Shown here: piece after piece, positions 1-10,522 of the stretch
Position numbering within the stretch: position 1 is the stretch's first letter
How the letters are laid out: the number at the start of each line of letters is the position of its first letter
DNA from: Byssothecium circinans
Taxonomy: Eukaryota > Ascomycota > Dothideomycetes > Pleosporales > Massarinaceae
Direction of reading: 5' to 3'
Length of the DNA stretch: 64,000 nt
NCBI GenBank assembly: GCA_010015675.1
Contig: ML976990.1
Coordinates: forward strand, 125,899-189,898
Program-made: the position numbers and the translations under genes
The notes under the pieces: generated by a model
The model's input: only the letters and a program-made list of their open reading frames with translations
Databases searched by the model: none
What the model was told of the DNA's origin: nothing

Positions 1-595
1 TGTAACCATGGGTCAAAAGTCTGATAAGTTTTCCGTAATTTTTAGCGTGCGAAGTGTCCCCAAACCTGTGTTTTAGTATGGTAGCAGATGCTCGGACCCT
101 TATCGAGCTACAGGTTAAAAGTCTTGATGCCGCACAAATGTGCTTGCGGTGTGTTGGTGTATCGTGCATCCGCTGGAGTGGGACATGCTGGAGGTGAAGG
201 ACTTGGTTGGCGACAGAAACGTATAGAATACTGTGCGGAAGCCATGGTTAAAAGCGTGGGATGCTGCAAGTCGACCATTTTGCGATCGGTGTTAGACATG
301 CGGCCCGACATCAATAATCGTAGTCGAGATGGAAGAGCCCTCAAGTGCTGGAGATGGCCGGACTGACTAGCGCCCACGTGATCACGCGGTCTCTTCAATG
401 CGTCATCGGCCGTGGATGTTCAAAGGACAAGGCAGTCTTCCGCCCACCACTGTCACTTTCACTTGCGTGCATTTTGGGATAGGATTTTGCGCACACTATG
501 GCCCGTTGCGCATCCTGCGCAACACACCATCAAGCCTTTCAAGTCGCCAACCGCTCTCCTCCACGACATTCCGCCGCCGGCGCATTTTGTCAGCC
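1..595. other. left-edge flank and rad4 promoter, no gene recognised
   Basis: Short open frames occur on both strands here, but none has recognisable motifs or a convincing gene structure. The frame of the downstream rad4 gene is open upstream to an ATG at 398. I read the stretch from 398 to 595 as leader, because it encodes 66 residues of atypical composition before a more natural start at 596. Confidence 0.5.
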
Positions 596-3500
596 ATGGC
601 ACGTACGCGAAACACTTTGCACAAATCGGCGGAAATCACTACACCTAGACGTTCGACACGGCGGGGAAAGACCGCGCGGGAAGATGTAGACGTCCCCCAT
701 GTCTTTCAAGACATGCTACAGAAGGGAGAGACATCAAAGACAACCGGCGCAGAGGAAGATGTGCGGCCGCTGAAAAAGAGGAGGACTACCCGGCAGGTTC
801 CCCAGGATACGCATACGAGTCACATCCACACGAGTGACATCTCGTCACGCACACAGAGCAGTACTCCCGCACTACCCAAAGCGCCACAGCCCCGCGCATC
901 GTCGCCTCTACCCTCTAATCACGAAGCGGACCATGAAGAAAGCAATACCCGCGTCCGACAAACCATAATCGACTCTGATGATTCAGACGAGAGTGACATG
1001 GAATGGGAAGATGCACTAGCAGAAGCCGATGACACAGAGGATGAGGCCGAAGGGCTACGCGCGGCGCCAGAGATAGGCGATGTCGCAATTACCTTGACCG
1101 AAAACAAAAACGAAGAAAAGACGGGAGAGAAGAGAACGGTGCGCAGGCGGGCAATAACATCAGTGGATAAGAGACGGAGGCTTGACATTCACAAGATGCA
1201 CCTGCTGTGCTTGCTCTATCATGTCCACCGGAGGAATGCTTGGTGTAATGACAGGAGGGTACAGGCTATTGTGCGCAAGATCCCTGCTTCCAAGATCCTA
1301 TCCAACCTGGTACCAAATCCGGACCTCTCTCAATACCAAGCCTCGAAGCATTTCATAGATGGGATGAACGAGTTAAAATTGATGTGGTCGAAACGCTTCT
1401 CTGTGACTGCTCGAGGCATGTACAAACCACGCTGGGCGGAAGCAGACGCCGAAGTTCGGCCATTCGCTGATTTCGATGAGCTCGATGATCCCATGGATCT
1501 CGACGACTTTCGAACTTTAGCCGCCAAACTTGAGGGTTCGCAAGATGTCGGCACACAACTGTTCTGTGCTCTTCTCCGCTCCATCGGGATAGAAGCGCGG
1601 CTTGTCTGTTCTTTGCAATGTCTGCCTTTTGTTTCCTCCGCTCAACCGGCAACGCCTCAAAAGCCGAGTGAATCTAAACATACTGTTGTCTTAGATCCTT
1701 ACCGGACCCAGTCCCCTAGTCCGTCAAGGCCAAGGGCAAGGGGTGCTGCTTCTCGCAATAAAAGGCCATCCAGACTCGAACAAGCTCTCGGGGAAAGACA
1801 CCCGCTATTGCATGCTAGCACAGCCTCGAAGCCTAGAAAGAAGTATCACAGTCCATACCCAGTATATTGGGTGGAGGCTTTCAACCCATCCTACCAAAAG
1901 TGGGTGAGCGTAGATGTCTTGTCGACCTTCACAGTCAACTCTCCAGAAAAGCTGGAACCTCCTTTGAGTTTTCCCCAGAACAGCCTAACCTATGCGATTG
2001 CATTTGAAGACGACTACACAGCAAAAGACGTGACACAACGATATACAAAAGCGTACAACGCAAAGACACGTAAATTCAGGGTCGAAAGTACTCCACACGG
2101 TGAGGTGTGGTGGAAGAGAACGATGAAGTTCTTCGAACGCTCTAGAGCGCTTGATCGAGATCAACTTGAAGATGCTGCTCTCGCTCGGAAGACTGCAGGC
2201 GAGGGCATACCGAAGAACGTTCAAGACTTCAAAGATCATCCTGTATACGTGCTCGAGCGACACTTACGGCACAATGAGGTCATACACCCCAAAATACAAG
2301 TCGGCAAAGTCAATGTAGGCACCTCGATGAACCCCAAAATGGAATTAATTTACCGACGCGGAAACGTACACACCGTGCGGAGTGCCGATAGGTGGTATCG
2401 TATGGGCCGCGATGTGCTAGATGGCGAGCAGCCTCTGAAGCACGCAAAGCCCAAGAAGAACAGACGCGTGTCAGTTGGGCCAGGTGATGTCGAGGAGGAA
2501 CAGCAGGATGAGGTTGGCGCAGGCCTCTACGCGGAGTTTCAGACCCAACTTTATGTACCACCTCCTGTCGTGCGAGGCCGCGTTCCCCGCAATGCATATG
2601 GCAATCTCGATCTATACGTACCATCCATGTGTCCCCCAGGCGGTTCACACATACGCCATAAGCTTGCCGCGAAAGCGGCTCGAATCGTAGGGGTCGACTA
2701 TGCCGAAGCCGTCACAGGTTTCAACTTCAAAGGTCGGCACGGGACTGCCGTTGTCCAAGGTGTCGTGGTTGCTCAAGAGTATGCAGAAGCTGTGGAGGCT
2801 GTCATCGATGGCATGATCTATGCACAAGACGAGGCCGAAAACTTGCAACGAAAATCAGAGTCATTGCGGCTGTGGAGGCGATTCTACCTTGGGCTGCGCA
2901 TTGCCCAGAGGGTCAACGCTATTGAAATTGATGGGGAAAGGGGACCAGTAGTCAATGTACAGGAAGAAATTACAAAAGCCGATAAAGCAATTGCAGAGAG
3001 AGAGTTTGCTGGAGGCTTCTTTCCAGACGAAGGAGAAACCACACAACCTACAGCACGGAGCAATGAACCCTCAGACGAACATATGGACTATGAGGGTGGA
3101 TTTATGCTAGACGCAGATGAAGATTATGGTGGTGGCTTTCTGCCTGACGCGGGGGAAGTTGGGCCATCTCTTCAGCATACCGACAGCTTTGGCAGCACTG
3201 TCCTATCGCAACAAAAGCTTCGACCTCAGCGAACAAACAGCTTTGGTGGCGGATTTATGATCGAAGAGGATGACTTTGAAGACGACGGCGGATTCGTTCG
3301 CGACGATAGCCCTGCAGCTGGCCCATCGGCTCGAAATTCACGAGATGAAGTAACTCATTTGCCAAGGCCTAGTGATGAAGGCGGTGGCTTCATACCCGAA
3401 CCTGTGCCCGACCCTCAACCTGGAAAGGACTCGTCGGGCGGCTCCGTACCTGGGGATCAAGCAGTAAACGAACCTTCTGCCACCCGCACAGGGACCCAGT

Positions 3501-3703
3501 ATACCGCTTCCTCAGCTCCCGTACCTAGTAGACCAGCTCCTCCGAACCTCGATACTGTGAAACCTGCGACTTCTCCTGTGACTGTGTTCAAACCACCGCA
3601 ATCGACACCTCCGCAGTCTTCGCCTTCAGACATTGGCTCTCTACCTATGGAAGACCCGGACGATGAAGACGCAGATCCGGAATGGTTGGTAGACGTTACA
3701 TAG
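596..3703 (+). CDS. rad4: Rad4/XPC-family DNA damage recognition protein
   Basis: This is the damage sensor of global nucleotide excision repair. In the family it binds distorted DNA together with Rad23 and recruits TFIIH in the nucleus. It is a single exon of 1035 codons from the ATG at 596. Order of parts: a basic N-terminus; an acidic stretch with a central Trp (DMEWEDAL, near residue 136) resembling the XPC segment that binds the TFIIH p62/Tfb1 PH domain; a transglutaminase-fold region (LFCALLRSIGIEARLVCSLQ near residue 320, YPVYWVEAFNPSYQKW near 420); then beta-hairpin domains BHD1 (HPVYVLERHLRHNEVIHPK), BHD2 and BHD3 (NAYGNLDLYVPSMCPPGGSH, near 660-740). The C-terminal 230 residues are disordered and repeat a GGF-plus-acidic motif. 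An in-frame ATG at 398 is possible but less likely. It converges with the dehydrogenase gene downstream. Confidence 0.93.
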   Translation: MARTRNTLHKSAEITTPRRSTRRGKTAREDVDVPHVFQDMLQKGETSKTTGAEEDVRPLKKRRTTRQVPQDTHTSHIHTSDISSRTQSSTPALPKAPQPRASSPLPSNHEADHEESNTRVRQTIIDSDDSDESDMEWEDALAEADDTEDEAEGLRAAPEIGDVAITLTENKNEEKTGEKRTVRRRAITSVDKRRRLDIHKMHLLCLLYHVHRRNAWCNDRRVQAIVRKIPASKILSNLVPNPDLSQYQASKHFIDGMNELKLMWSKRFSVTARGMYKPRWAEADAEVRPFADFDELDDPMDLDDFRTLAAKLEGSQDVGTQLFCALLRSIGIEARLVCSLQCLPFVSSAQPATPQKPSESKHTVVLDPYRTQSPSPSRPRARGAASRNKRPSRLEQALGERHPLLHASTASKPRKKYHSPYPVYWVEAFNPSYQKWVSVDVLSTFTVNSPEKLEPPLSFPQNSLTYAIAFEDDYTAKDVTQRYTKAYNAKTRKFRVESTPHGEVWWKRTMKFFERSRALDRDQLEDAALARKTAGEGIPKNVQDFKDHPVYVLERHLRHNEVIHPKIQVGKVNVGTSMNPKMELIYRRGNVHTVRSADRWYRMGRDVLDGEQPLKHAKPKKNRRVSVGPGDVEEEQQDEVGAGLYAEFQTQLYVPPPVVRGRVPRNAYGNLDLYVPSMCPPGGSHIRHKLAAKAARIVGVDYAEAVTGFNFKGRHGTAVVQGVVVAQEYAEAVEAVIDGMIYAQDEAENLQRKSESLRLWRRFYLGLRIAQRVNAIEIDGERGPVVNVQEEITKADKAIAEREFAGGFFPDEGETTQPTARSNEPSDEHMDYEGGFMLDADEDYGGGFLPDAGEVGPSLQHTDSFGSTVLSQQKLRPQRTNSFGGGFMIEEDDFEDDGGFVRDDSPAAGPSARNSRDEVTHLPRPSDEGGGFIPEPVPDPQPGKDSSGGSVPGDQAVNEPSATRTGTQYTASSAPVPSRPAPPNLDTVKPATSPVTVFKPPQSTPPQSSPSDIGSLPMEDPDDEDADPEWLVDVT

Positions 3704-4066
3704 ATGGACATGTTTTTGATAAGGTAGTAAATACAGCGATTGCCATCATACTCCTCTAATATGAGAGTGAGATGGAACGACTTGACCGTGAGATTGCGGC
3801 AACCACCGCACTTGGTCTAGCGTGAACACCTTCGTCGACTTCATCTGCCGCTTTTCATATCTGACATTCAATTCAAGGTTCTGTGTCGACGACCCTGCGA
3901 TATTCGACTAGATTTAGACTATGAAAGCCTCGCCAGACTTTTGCACAGTCTTCTACAACCAAGTCCCTCACTCCCTAGGTATTTATTCACATCCACACTC
4001 TCAATCGATTTCCCACCCGTTTCAAGTCCCCATAATACAACGCATACTCCCTCCCACCCCGCCCCC
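3704..4066. other. convergent intergenic region, 3' ends
   Basis: This lies between the stop codons of rad4 (+) and the short-chain dehydrogenase (-). It presumably holds both 3' untranslated regions and polyadenylation signals. I see no gene in it. Confidence 0.6.
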
Positions 4067-5073
4067 CTAAAGCGCCATAGCCCCACCATCAACAATAATA
4101 TCCGTCCCATTAACATACCTCCCAGCCTCACTACACAACAGCACAAGCGGCCCCGTAATCTCCCACGGCACGCCCATCCTCCCCATAGGATTCCGCTCAC
4201 TCCACACCTTCCTCGCGCTCTGCAAGCCCTCGCCCTCATTCAAAATAGTATCCATATACCCAGGACTCAACGTATTAACCCTTATCCCATAACTTGACCA
4301 CTCGGCCGCGAGGCTCTTGCACAAACTGAGCAGCGCCGTCTTGGACGAGTTATACGCCGCCTGCGGCTGCGGGAAATTAGTATGGTGGGCGGAGATACTC
4401 GCGGTGAAGACGATGGAACCCGGTGTTCCCTGCGTGGCCATTTGGCGCGCGACGCCCTGCGCGCTGAGGAAGGTGCCTGTGAGATTGATGTCGTGGGTGC
4501 GGCGCCATTCCTCCGCGGACATGGAGAGGGCGTGCGTGCAGCCCACGACGCCGGCGAAACAGCAGAGTATGTCGACGCTGCCGAGCACTTTGACCGTGCT
4601 GGTGATTGCGGATGCGATTTGCTCTTCCGACCGCACGTCCACGGCTTCGGTTATTATCCGCACGTGGGGGAATTGCGTGTGGAGGGTTTGGATGGCCGGG
4701 AGGGCCTGCTCCGGGTTGAGGTCCCAGAGCGCGAGGCCCGTGATGCCGTGTTCGAGGAGGGCACGCGCGGCTTCGAGCGCGAGCGTGCCGGCTCCTCCGG
4801 TAACTGGGATTTGGGTTAGTAGATGTATAAATGGGGTAGATGATAGTGGACGGCGAAGGTAGGTGGGCGCTGAGAGACGGGACCTTTTGTACCCTCGATT
4901 CACGTACTAATCGCATTCCCCTTGACCGAAAACCTGTACTGAGCCCTCTGTGCAGGGCTCAATCCCTGTGGTACGGGTTTTGGTGCCGTCAGGGGGTTCT
5001 CTGCTGTCGAGAGCTTCATCTCGGGGAGCTGTCTGTTGACTAGGGCAGCTCGGTCTTTTGCGTTTTCGGGCAT
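4067..5073 (-). CDS. short-chain dehydrogenase/reductase (sorbose reductase/arabinitol dehydrogenase-like)
   Basis: A classical-length SDR that probably reduces or oxidises a sugar, polyol or ketone with NAD(P)(H); the substrate is not readable. Two exons, 5073..4908 and 4803..4067, give 300 residues. The donor is GTACGT at 4907, and the acceptor CCCAG at 4804 follows a CTAAC branch site. Splicing joins the N-terminal beta strand to the nucleotide-binding loop (GNAI then ITGGAGTLALEAARALLE), which a single exon would break. Catalytic residues are visible: Asn in DINLTG, Ser in FTASISAHH, and Tyr/Lys in AAYNSSKTALL. The C-terminus has the usual YVNGTDIIVDGG. The second conserved motif, normally NNAG, reads CFAG, a variant I recall from sorbose-reductase-like fungal SDRs. 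The first exon encodes a roughly 50-residue leader typical of this fungal subgroup. Confidence 0.87.
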
Positions 5074-5551
5074 TTTGGAGGTTTCTGTGATTTGGGAAAA
5101 GTTCCGTTTTAGAGGAAAAGGAAGAAAGAAAGAATGTCTGTGTGATGGGACAGCTGAGAAGCGATGGGACGGAAAAAGTTAAGTTGGTGTTTTGAAAGTT
5201 TGTAAAATTTATGACTTCAAGAGCTGTTGCTCGCTGTGACGTACCCCGCGCCCCCCACTACGCGTCGGCGAAGGGTCCACTCAGCCGGTCACAGGAAAGA
5301 GGGAAGGTTTTCCGAGCTGACTTGAGAACGTTTCCCCTGAACGTGGCCAGGAAATTGCACCGGTCTAGTGCTTCTGCAACAACTGCCTGCATCTTCGTAG
5401 AGTTTATCAAGGGTTCATATATCTTTCAAGCCCGCCAAATCGTCCAGCACAGCCATGTTGAAGATTATGAGTGGAATTGGGAAACCATCTATCTCTATTA
5501 CGCTGAGACAATGCTGTGATGTACGTCTAATGCATCATATACAAGAAGGGC
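5074..5551. other. intergenic region between two minus-strand genes
   Basis: This is the promoter of the dehydrogenase and the 3' flank of the BTB gene. Short open frames are present but look like chance. No regulatory motif could be assigned. Confidence 0.5.
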
Positions 5552-8500
5552 CTATTGCTGAGCTCCAGTAGTGGTAGAAGAACCATGCTGTGCCGTCACT
5601 TGTGGTCGACCCCCTCTCCCACCACCACGACCACCTCGTTGCTTGCCTCTCCCTCTGCCGGCGCCGTCCTGCTTGGACGTCGAGCTGGATGCCGACGCTT
5701 CTTTCCCCATAGGTGTTTGGCTCACATCCCTACTTCCCTTGCCACGATCAGCGTCCTCTCCATCTTTCTTATCTTTCCCTTTCCCTTTACTTCTGCCGCC
5801 TCGATTCTTTCCCCTGCCTCTGGAAGCTTTGGCCGCTCGCTCATCGGCTCGGATCCTCTGCTCCTCTTCTTGCATCACCCGTTTACTTTCTTGGTCCCAC
5901 CACTCCTGGAACTCCTGTTCTTGTTGAATCTCTTGTAAGCTGCGTTTGGCTGCGGCATCGCGGATCGACGCCTTTTCAGCTTCTTGCAGCGAGAGGATTT
6001 CTTCCATACTGAGATGCTGACTGGGTGATGTTGGCGAGTGAGAAGGTATCGGGATGTGCCGAACAGAATGGGGAGTCGGAATTGGAGTTGTGGAGACGGA
6101 CATTCCACGTTCAGACGAGGACGGTGGGCGGTTTTGTGTCGAGGAACCGCTTCCAGAAGCGGCTCGCGGAGCCTGAGGAGAGCCCTCCGGATCCTTCTTC
6201 TTCGAAGTAGCGCCTCTGTTTGCGATTGTTTGGCGCATGGTCAGCTGAGGTGTGCTAATTGTATGAGAAGGTTGAGGTGATGGCGTAGCAGCAGGGCCAG
6301 CACTGGGCTTTCCATGGGGTACAGCTTGCCATGGAGACACCGTGGGCGGAGCGGGCTGTGGTTTTTCGATTTTTGCGGGATGGCCAAGTTGCTGGGCTTG
6401 CTGCTGTCGTTTGCGTTCTTTCTGAGAAACTTTAGCATGGAACGAGCCTGTGGCATTCTCGTCCCTTTCTTGTACAGAGAAGCCGAGCGACAAATTCGAA
6501 GGCTTGTTGCTTGGAGTTTGCGCCATGATATCTCTCAAGTCCAGCTTCGCCGCTGCTAGAGGTGCGGACCCCCAGGGCCGTCCTTGTGGCCTCTCCGCCA
6601 CAGGTTTATGATCTAGAGGACTGGGAGATGGAAGCATGGGAGACTTGTCCGCCTTTAGGCGGTGGGGTGACGAACCTCCCATCTTCCCAACATCAGTCCA
6701 TACTTGCTCAGGAGATCCTACAGGGCTAGCATTGGGCTGGACTGTTATTGAAGATCTGGTAAACTGAGGCGGACGGATTTTCGTGCTAGGATCGTCCTCC
6801 TCTTCACCATCAGACATTTCAAACATGAGATCGGTGACTGAAGCTTTCCCCTTTAGTACAGGAATTACAACGGGGCTCTCAGCTTCAGTCTTGCCATCCC
6901 TTGACGCCCGTCTGCGATTTCGTTGCCTGAGAGGAGATGTCGAGAGTTCCTCTAAACTCTGCGCACGGAAGGACGTTGACACAGGTCCGTTTCCATCTGC
7001 GAATTTATTCGAAAGAACGATGGCATCGATCTTTGCTCTTTTGCTGCGTTCTATTCGCTCGACAAGCTCGGGATATTTATCGAAAAGAAGTGCGTCGGCG
7101 CGTCCACTACGGGCGAACGGGAGGTACGCGAGCTGGTTCTCGCGAACAACTTGGTTCAATTCCAAAAGTAGATCGTCATCAAGTTCGCCAAGGGATCTAA
7201 AGATGTAAGTCAAAACTTCTTCAATGGGTGCAAGCACTTACCCGTTCTGCATGACAGCCTCCAAGCTAAGACATAAGTATTCCAACGCTGTATCTTTGAA
7301 TTGTTCTACTGAGCTAGGAGCAATAGCATTCAGAAGTGAGCACACGTTACGAGCGTTGACTGCAAAGCGTGAGCGTGAGTTCAAAAAATTACGTTAACTA
7401 TATGACGTACCATAGCGACCAATCAGCTTTTGACAAATCTGGGACAAACGTTCGAGCATCAACTCGTTCGCAATAGACATGATATCCATGGTATGATCAA
7501 TAAGTTCATCCAGGGCAAGCAGGTCGTTCAGGTCTTCGCTGACAACATTGTCGAAGAGCTCCTCGCCAGCATCAGTATACAAATGGCGCACAACAATCTC
7601 GAAGAGGTGGCTCTCGATGTGAGTTAGGTCTATACGGACAAGCGACTCCTCTGTGCGTCGAGCTGAGAGCCACTGACCCCCCGCGCGGCCTCTGAACAAG
7701 CCTTCGAAGAATGGACAACGTTGGCAAGCCATATCTGTATGTAGAAGCATTTCACCGTCTGCAAGCTCGACAATCATATCGCCGCTGTCGAAGAAGGATT
7801 GGTCCTTGAGAGCTAGCTCCATGTCTAGATGAAGTGATTTCCGCGGGTCCACCATTTGCCGGACAGCAGGTTCCAATTGGCGCAATTCCAGCTTTATTGC
7901 AACCTTCATCAGCTCAGTCCGGATAGTACGATACCTATAGGCCATGGTAGGATAGTGACGCGTAGCATTCCAAAAGTCGACGAATGAGTCGGTATAGGCG
8001 TAAAGGACGAGGTCGAAGACAGTAAGGAAATCGAGACCTTGGAAAAGTACCGTGAGCTTATCCCCTTCTTGATATATTTTTAGAAGTTCGGGAATCTCGT
8101 GAACGCCCAAGTCGCCAGAGCGGAAGTCGACCATCGCGTTTCGAAAAACGCGGCTTCGTCCAGAGAGCATGAATTCATGAATAGGAATGCGCACATCTGA
8201 GACGCTGGTACCGATCTCCATGTCATATGTTTTCTCGGTGTTTGTTGACCCGCGAAGTAGGATGTTAGCAATTTCTTTCTCAAGATCTGTTGATCGCAGT
8301 GCTCGTTTGCGTAGAGACTGTTCTACAGTGGCCCGTTGCCAAAATCTTGGGCTGGGATCTTCATCGTCCGATTTCTCTTCGTATTCCGATAATGCATTAA
8401 ATGAGAGAAGAGGTGCCACGTCCTTCGCAAGTGTAGGAACGTCAACAAGGATTTGGTTTCTTGTTACATCGCAATCCTTGCGAATCGCAGCATATGCGCC

Positions 8501-10522
8501 AAATGCAGACGCTCTCACTCCAACAACGCGGGTCAGACCTGGAACCCGTTGGAACTTGTAGTCTTTGGGTTTCTGTTCCAAACCCCCCAATGTTGCCGCA
8601 TTCTTGATGGTCGCTCGTTTCGTACGTCTCCACACGCTACCGGCCTCCGTAGTCAAAATGATGGAACCGTCCTGGTCGACATCTACGTCCCGAGCAGCCA
8701 TATGACCTTGCTTTGCGGACCATATTCTGTACGGCACAGAAAGAGCCCCACGGATCTGCTTCGGGTTCGTTGTGGATACGCTGGCATCTTGACTGCCCTC
8801 TGAGCGTCTGCTTACTGCCACGGTGAAGACTTCGCCGGAGCTTGACATGGCACATATGGTATCGCCGCCGGACGTTATCTTCTTGATCTTGTTCGGCGTA
8901 GTGTCGTATCTAGTGGTGAGCCAGCTTTCCTTGAGAAAGCTGCTCGTGAAGCCTTCCAGTGGGAAGTTGAGCTTCGCATAGCCATAATTGGCAAACACCC
9001 AAACTTCGCGATTCTCCAAGAGACATACGGTAGCACCATCTATGGCCGAAACCGAATTGATTGGCGAAGCAAAGAGTGAGGCGGCGATCTTCCGTGGAAT
9101 GACTTGCATGTCCAAAGATCGAGCATCAGAGTCGACGATGCCCAGCTGACCTTCGTTCTTTCCAAAGGTATACAGGGAGGTAGTAGTGTGCACGACCGAA
9201 TGTATACGGGATGCTGCGATACCGGTTACAATTTCTCGCTTCAAAGGCCCAAAAATCTGACGAGGGATGGTTGAGATGGGGTCATCGTCCTTGATGCTAG
9301 GCTTAGGGAGCGAATAGCCCAGCTGACCAAAGACATTGTTGCCCCATGAGAAAGTCTCGCCCTCGCTAGAGATGGCCAGCGTGTGATTGTGACCGAGAGC
9401 GACGGCAGCGATCTTCTTCTGTCCCAGACCACCACTTTCAATGCATGTGAACTGATACCTCGTGCTCTCATTGCCTGTCCCAAGTCGACCGCCTGGACCA
9501 TGTCCGCAAACGTAGAGATTCGAGACAGGGTCAGCAGTGAGTATGGCCGTATGCAATTTTGACATTTGTACGTCCTGAATGACGAGAGGCGTGTTGCGTA
9601 TGTGTGTTGGCAGATCAACAACAGCCTTGGGCTGACTGGGGCCCGAGTCTGGCGGTTGCATGTTCATTGCGGACCAAACTTGATGTTGCTGTTCGCGATG
9701 CTCTCGGTAGAATCGTTGAAGTAGATGGTCCGGTCGCCGTAGTACAACACGTTCCGGGAACTGTCGATCATCTTGATCTCCAAAACCCAACGTCACGTTC
9801 TTATTGCTTCCGAAGGTGAACACTTCATCCCCCCCAAGAAAGATTGGAGGTGATATCAAACGCTTCTGCATCTCGTCATCTCGGTCACCGCTATCTCCAT
9901 GAGCGAGCTCATCTTCATCATCCGAGTCTTGGGCCAGTCCTAATTCAGGTCGCAAGGTCCGATCTTTGATTGTCAAAGAAAAGAGATCTAAGGGACCATA
10001 TCCTTCCTTGTCTTTAATCTTGACAAGGCCCCGCGCATGCGCATTGAAACCGCTGGAACCACGGCCGAGCATGTCCTGAGTATCGCGATTGAGGATCAGA
10101 CGTGCGATGGCTATACTGCCAAAATAGAAGGCTCGGTGTAGTGGTGTCCACCCGTTCTCTGTATCTTGAACGTACACGTCAACCAAGGGGTGATCGAGAA
10201 GGGCTTGGGCAAATTCGATTGCGTTTGCCGAGATGGAAGATGCAGCATGGTGTAGAATTGTCATGCCCATGCCGTCGCGACTATTGACGTCTGAACGACC
10301 AAGTTGTAGAGTCGGTGCGCCGGCAATTTTGCGCCCTTTTGCGCTCAAGATCGGGGAAGGTCCATAACTAGCTGGGCTGCTGTTCAGCGCCACATTATGC
10401 GCTCCGCCCTGCCGGCCAGCAGAGCCTTTCTGTGCCCCTGGACGTGAGGTCGCAGATTCCAGGACTTGCCTGAAACTGTCGACGTCATCTTGGAGGTAGA
10501 ATTTCCAGAGATATCCGCTCAT
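5552..10522 (-). CDS. ankyrin-RCC1-BTB-BTB protein (Btb3/IBtk-like, probable cullin-3 adaptor)
   Basis: The architecture matches S. pombe Btb3 and animal inhibitor of Bruton tyrosine kinase, which serve as substrate adaptors of cullin-3 ubiquitin ligases. Three exons, 10522..7411, 7359..7242 and 7196..5552, total 1624 residues. Splicing joins the helix LIGRY to VNARNVCSLLNAI and then to SLGELDDDLLLEL without a break. Order of parts: ankyrin repeats near residues 85-150 (GMTILHHAA, NGWTPLHRAFYFGS); RCC1 repeats near 230-480 (ALGHNHTLAISS, FSWGNNVFGQLGY, FGKNEGQLG); a first BTB near 730-840 and a second near 890-1010 (DMIVELADGEMLLHTDMACQ); a helical BACK-like part; then a long disordered tail with polar coiled coil and a C-terminal RGG-rich end. 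The internal introns are 51 and 45 bases. The Arg/Gly-rich tail suggests RNA or phase-separation behaviour, but that is inference. Confidence 0.88.

Noticed and set aside
398..595. Upstream in-frame extension of rad4
   Set aside because: The 66 extra residues have no similarity to Rad4 N-termini. The ATG at 596 begins the usual basic leader.
4317..4862. 181-codon plus-strand frame across the dehydrogenase gene
   Set aside because: It is antisense to a well-supported SDR coding exon and has no domain. It is a shadow of GC-rich codons.
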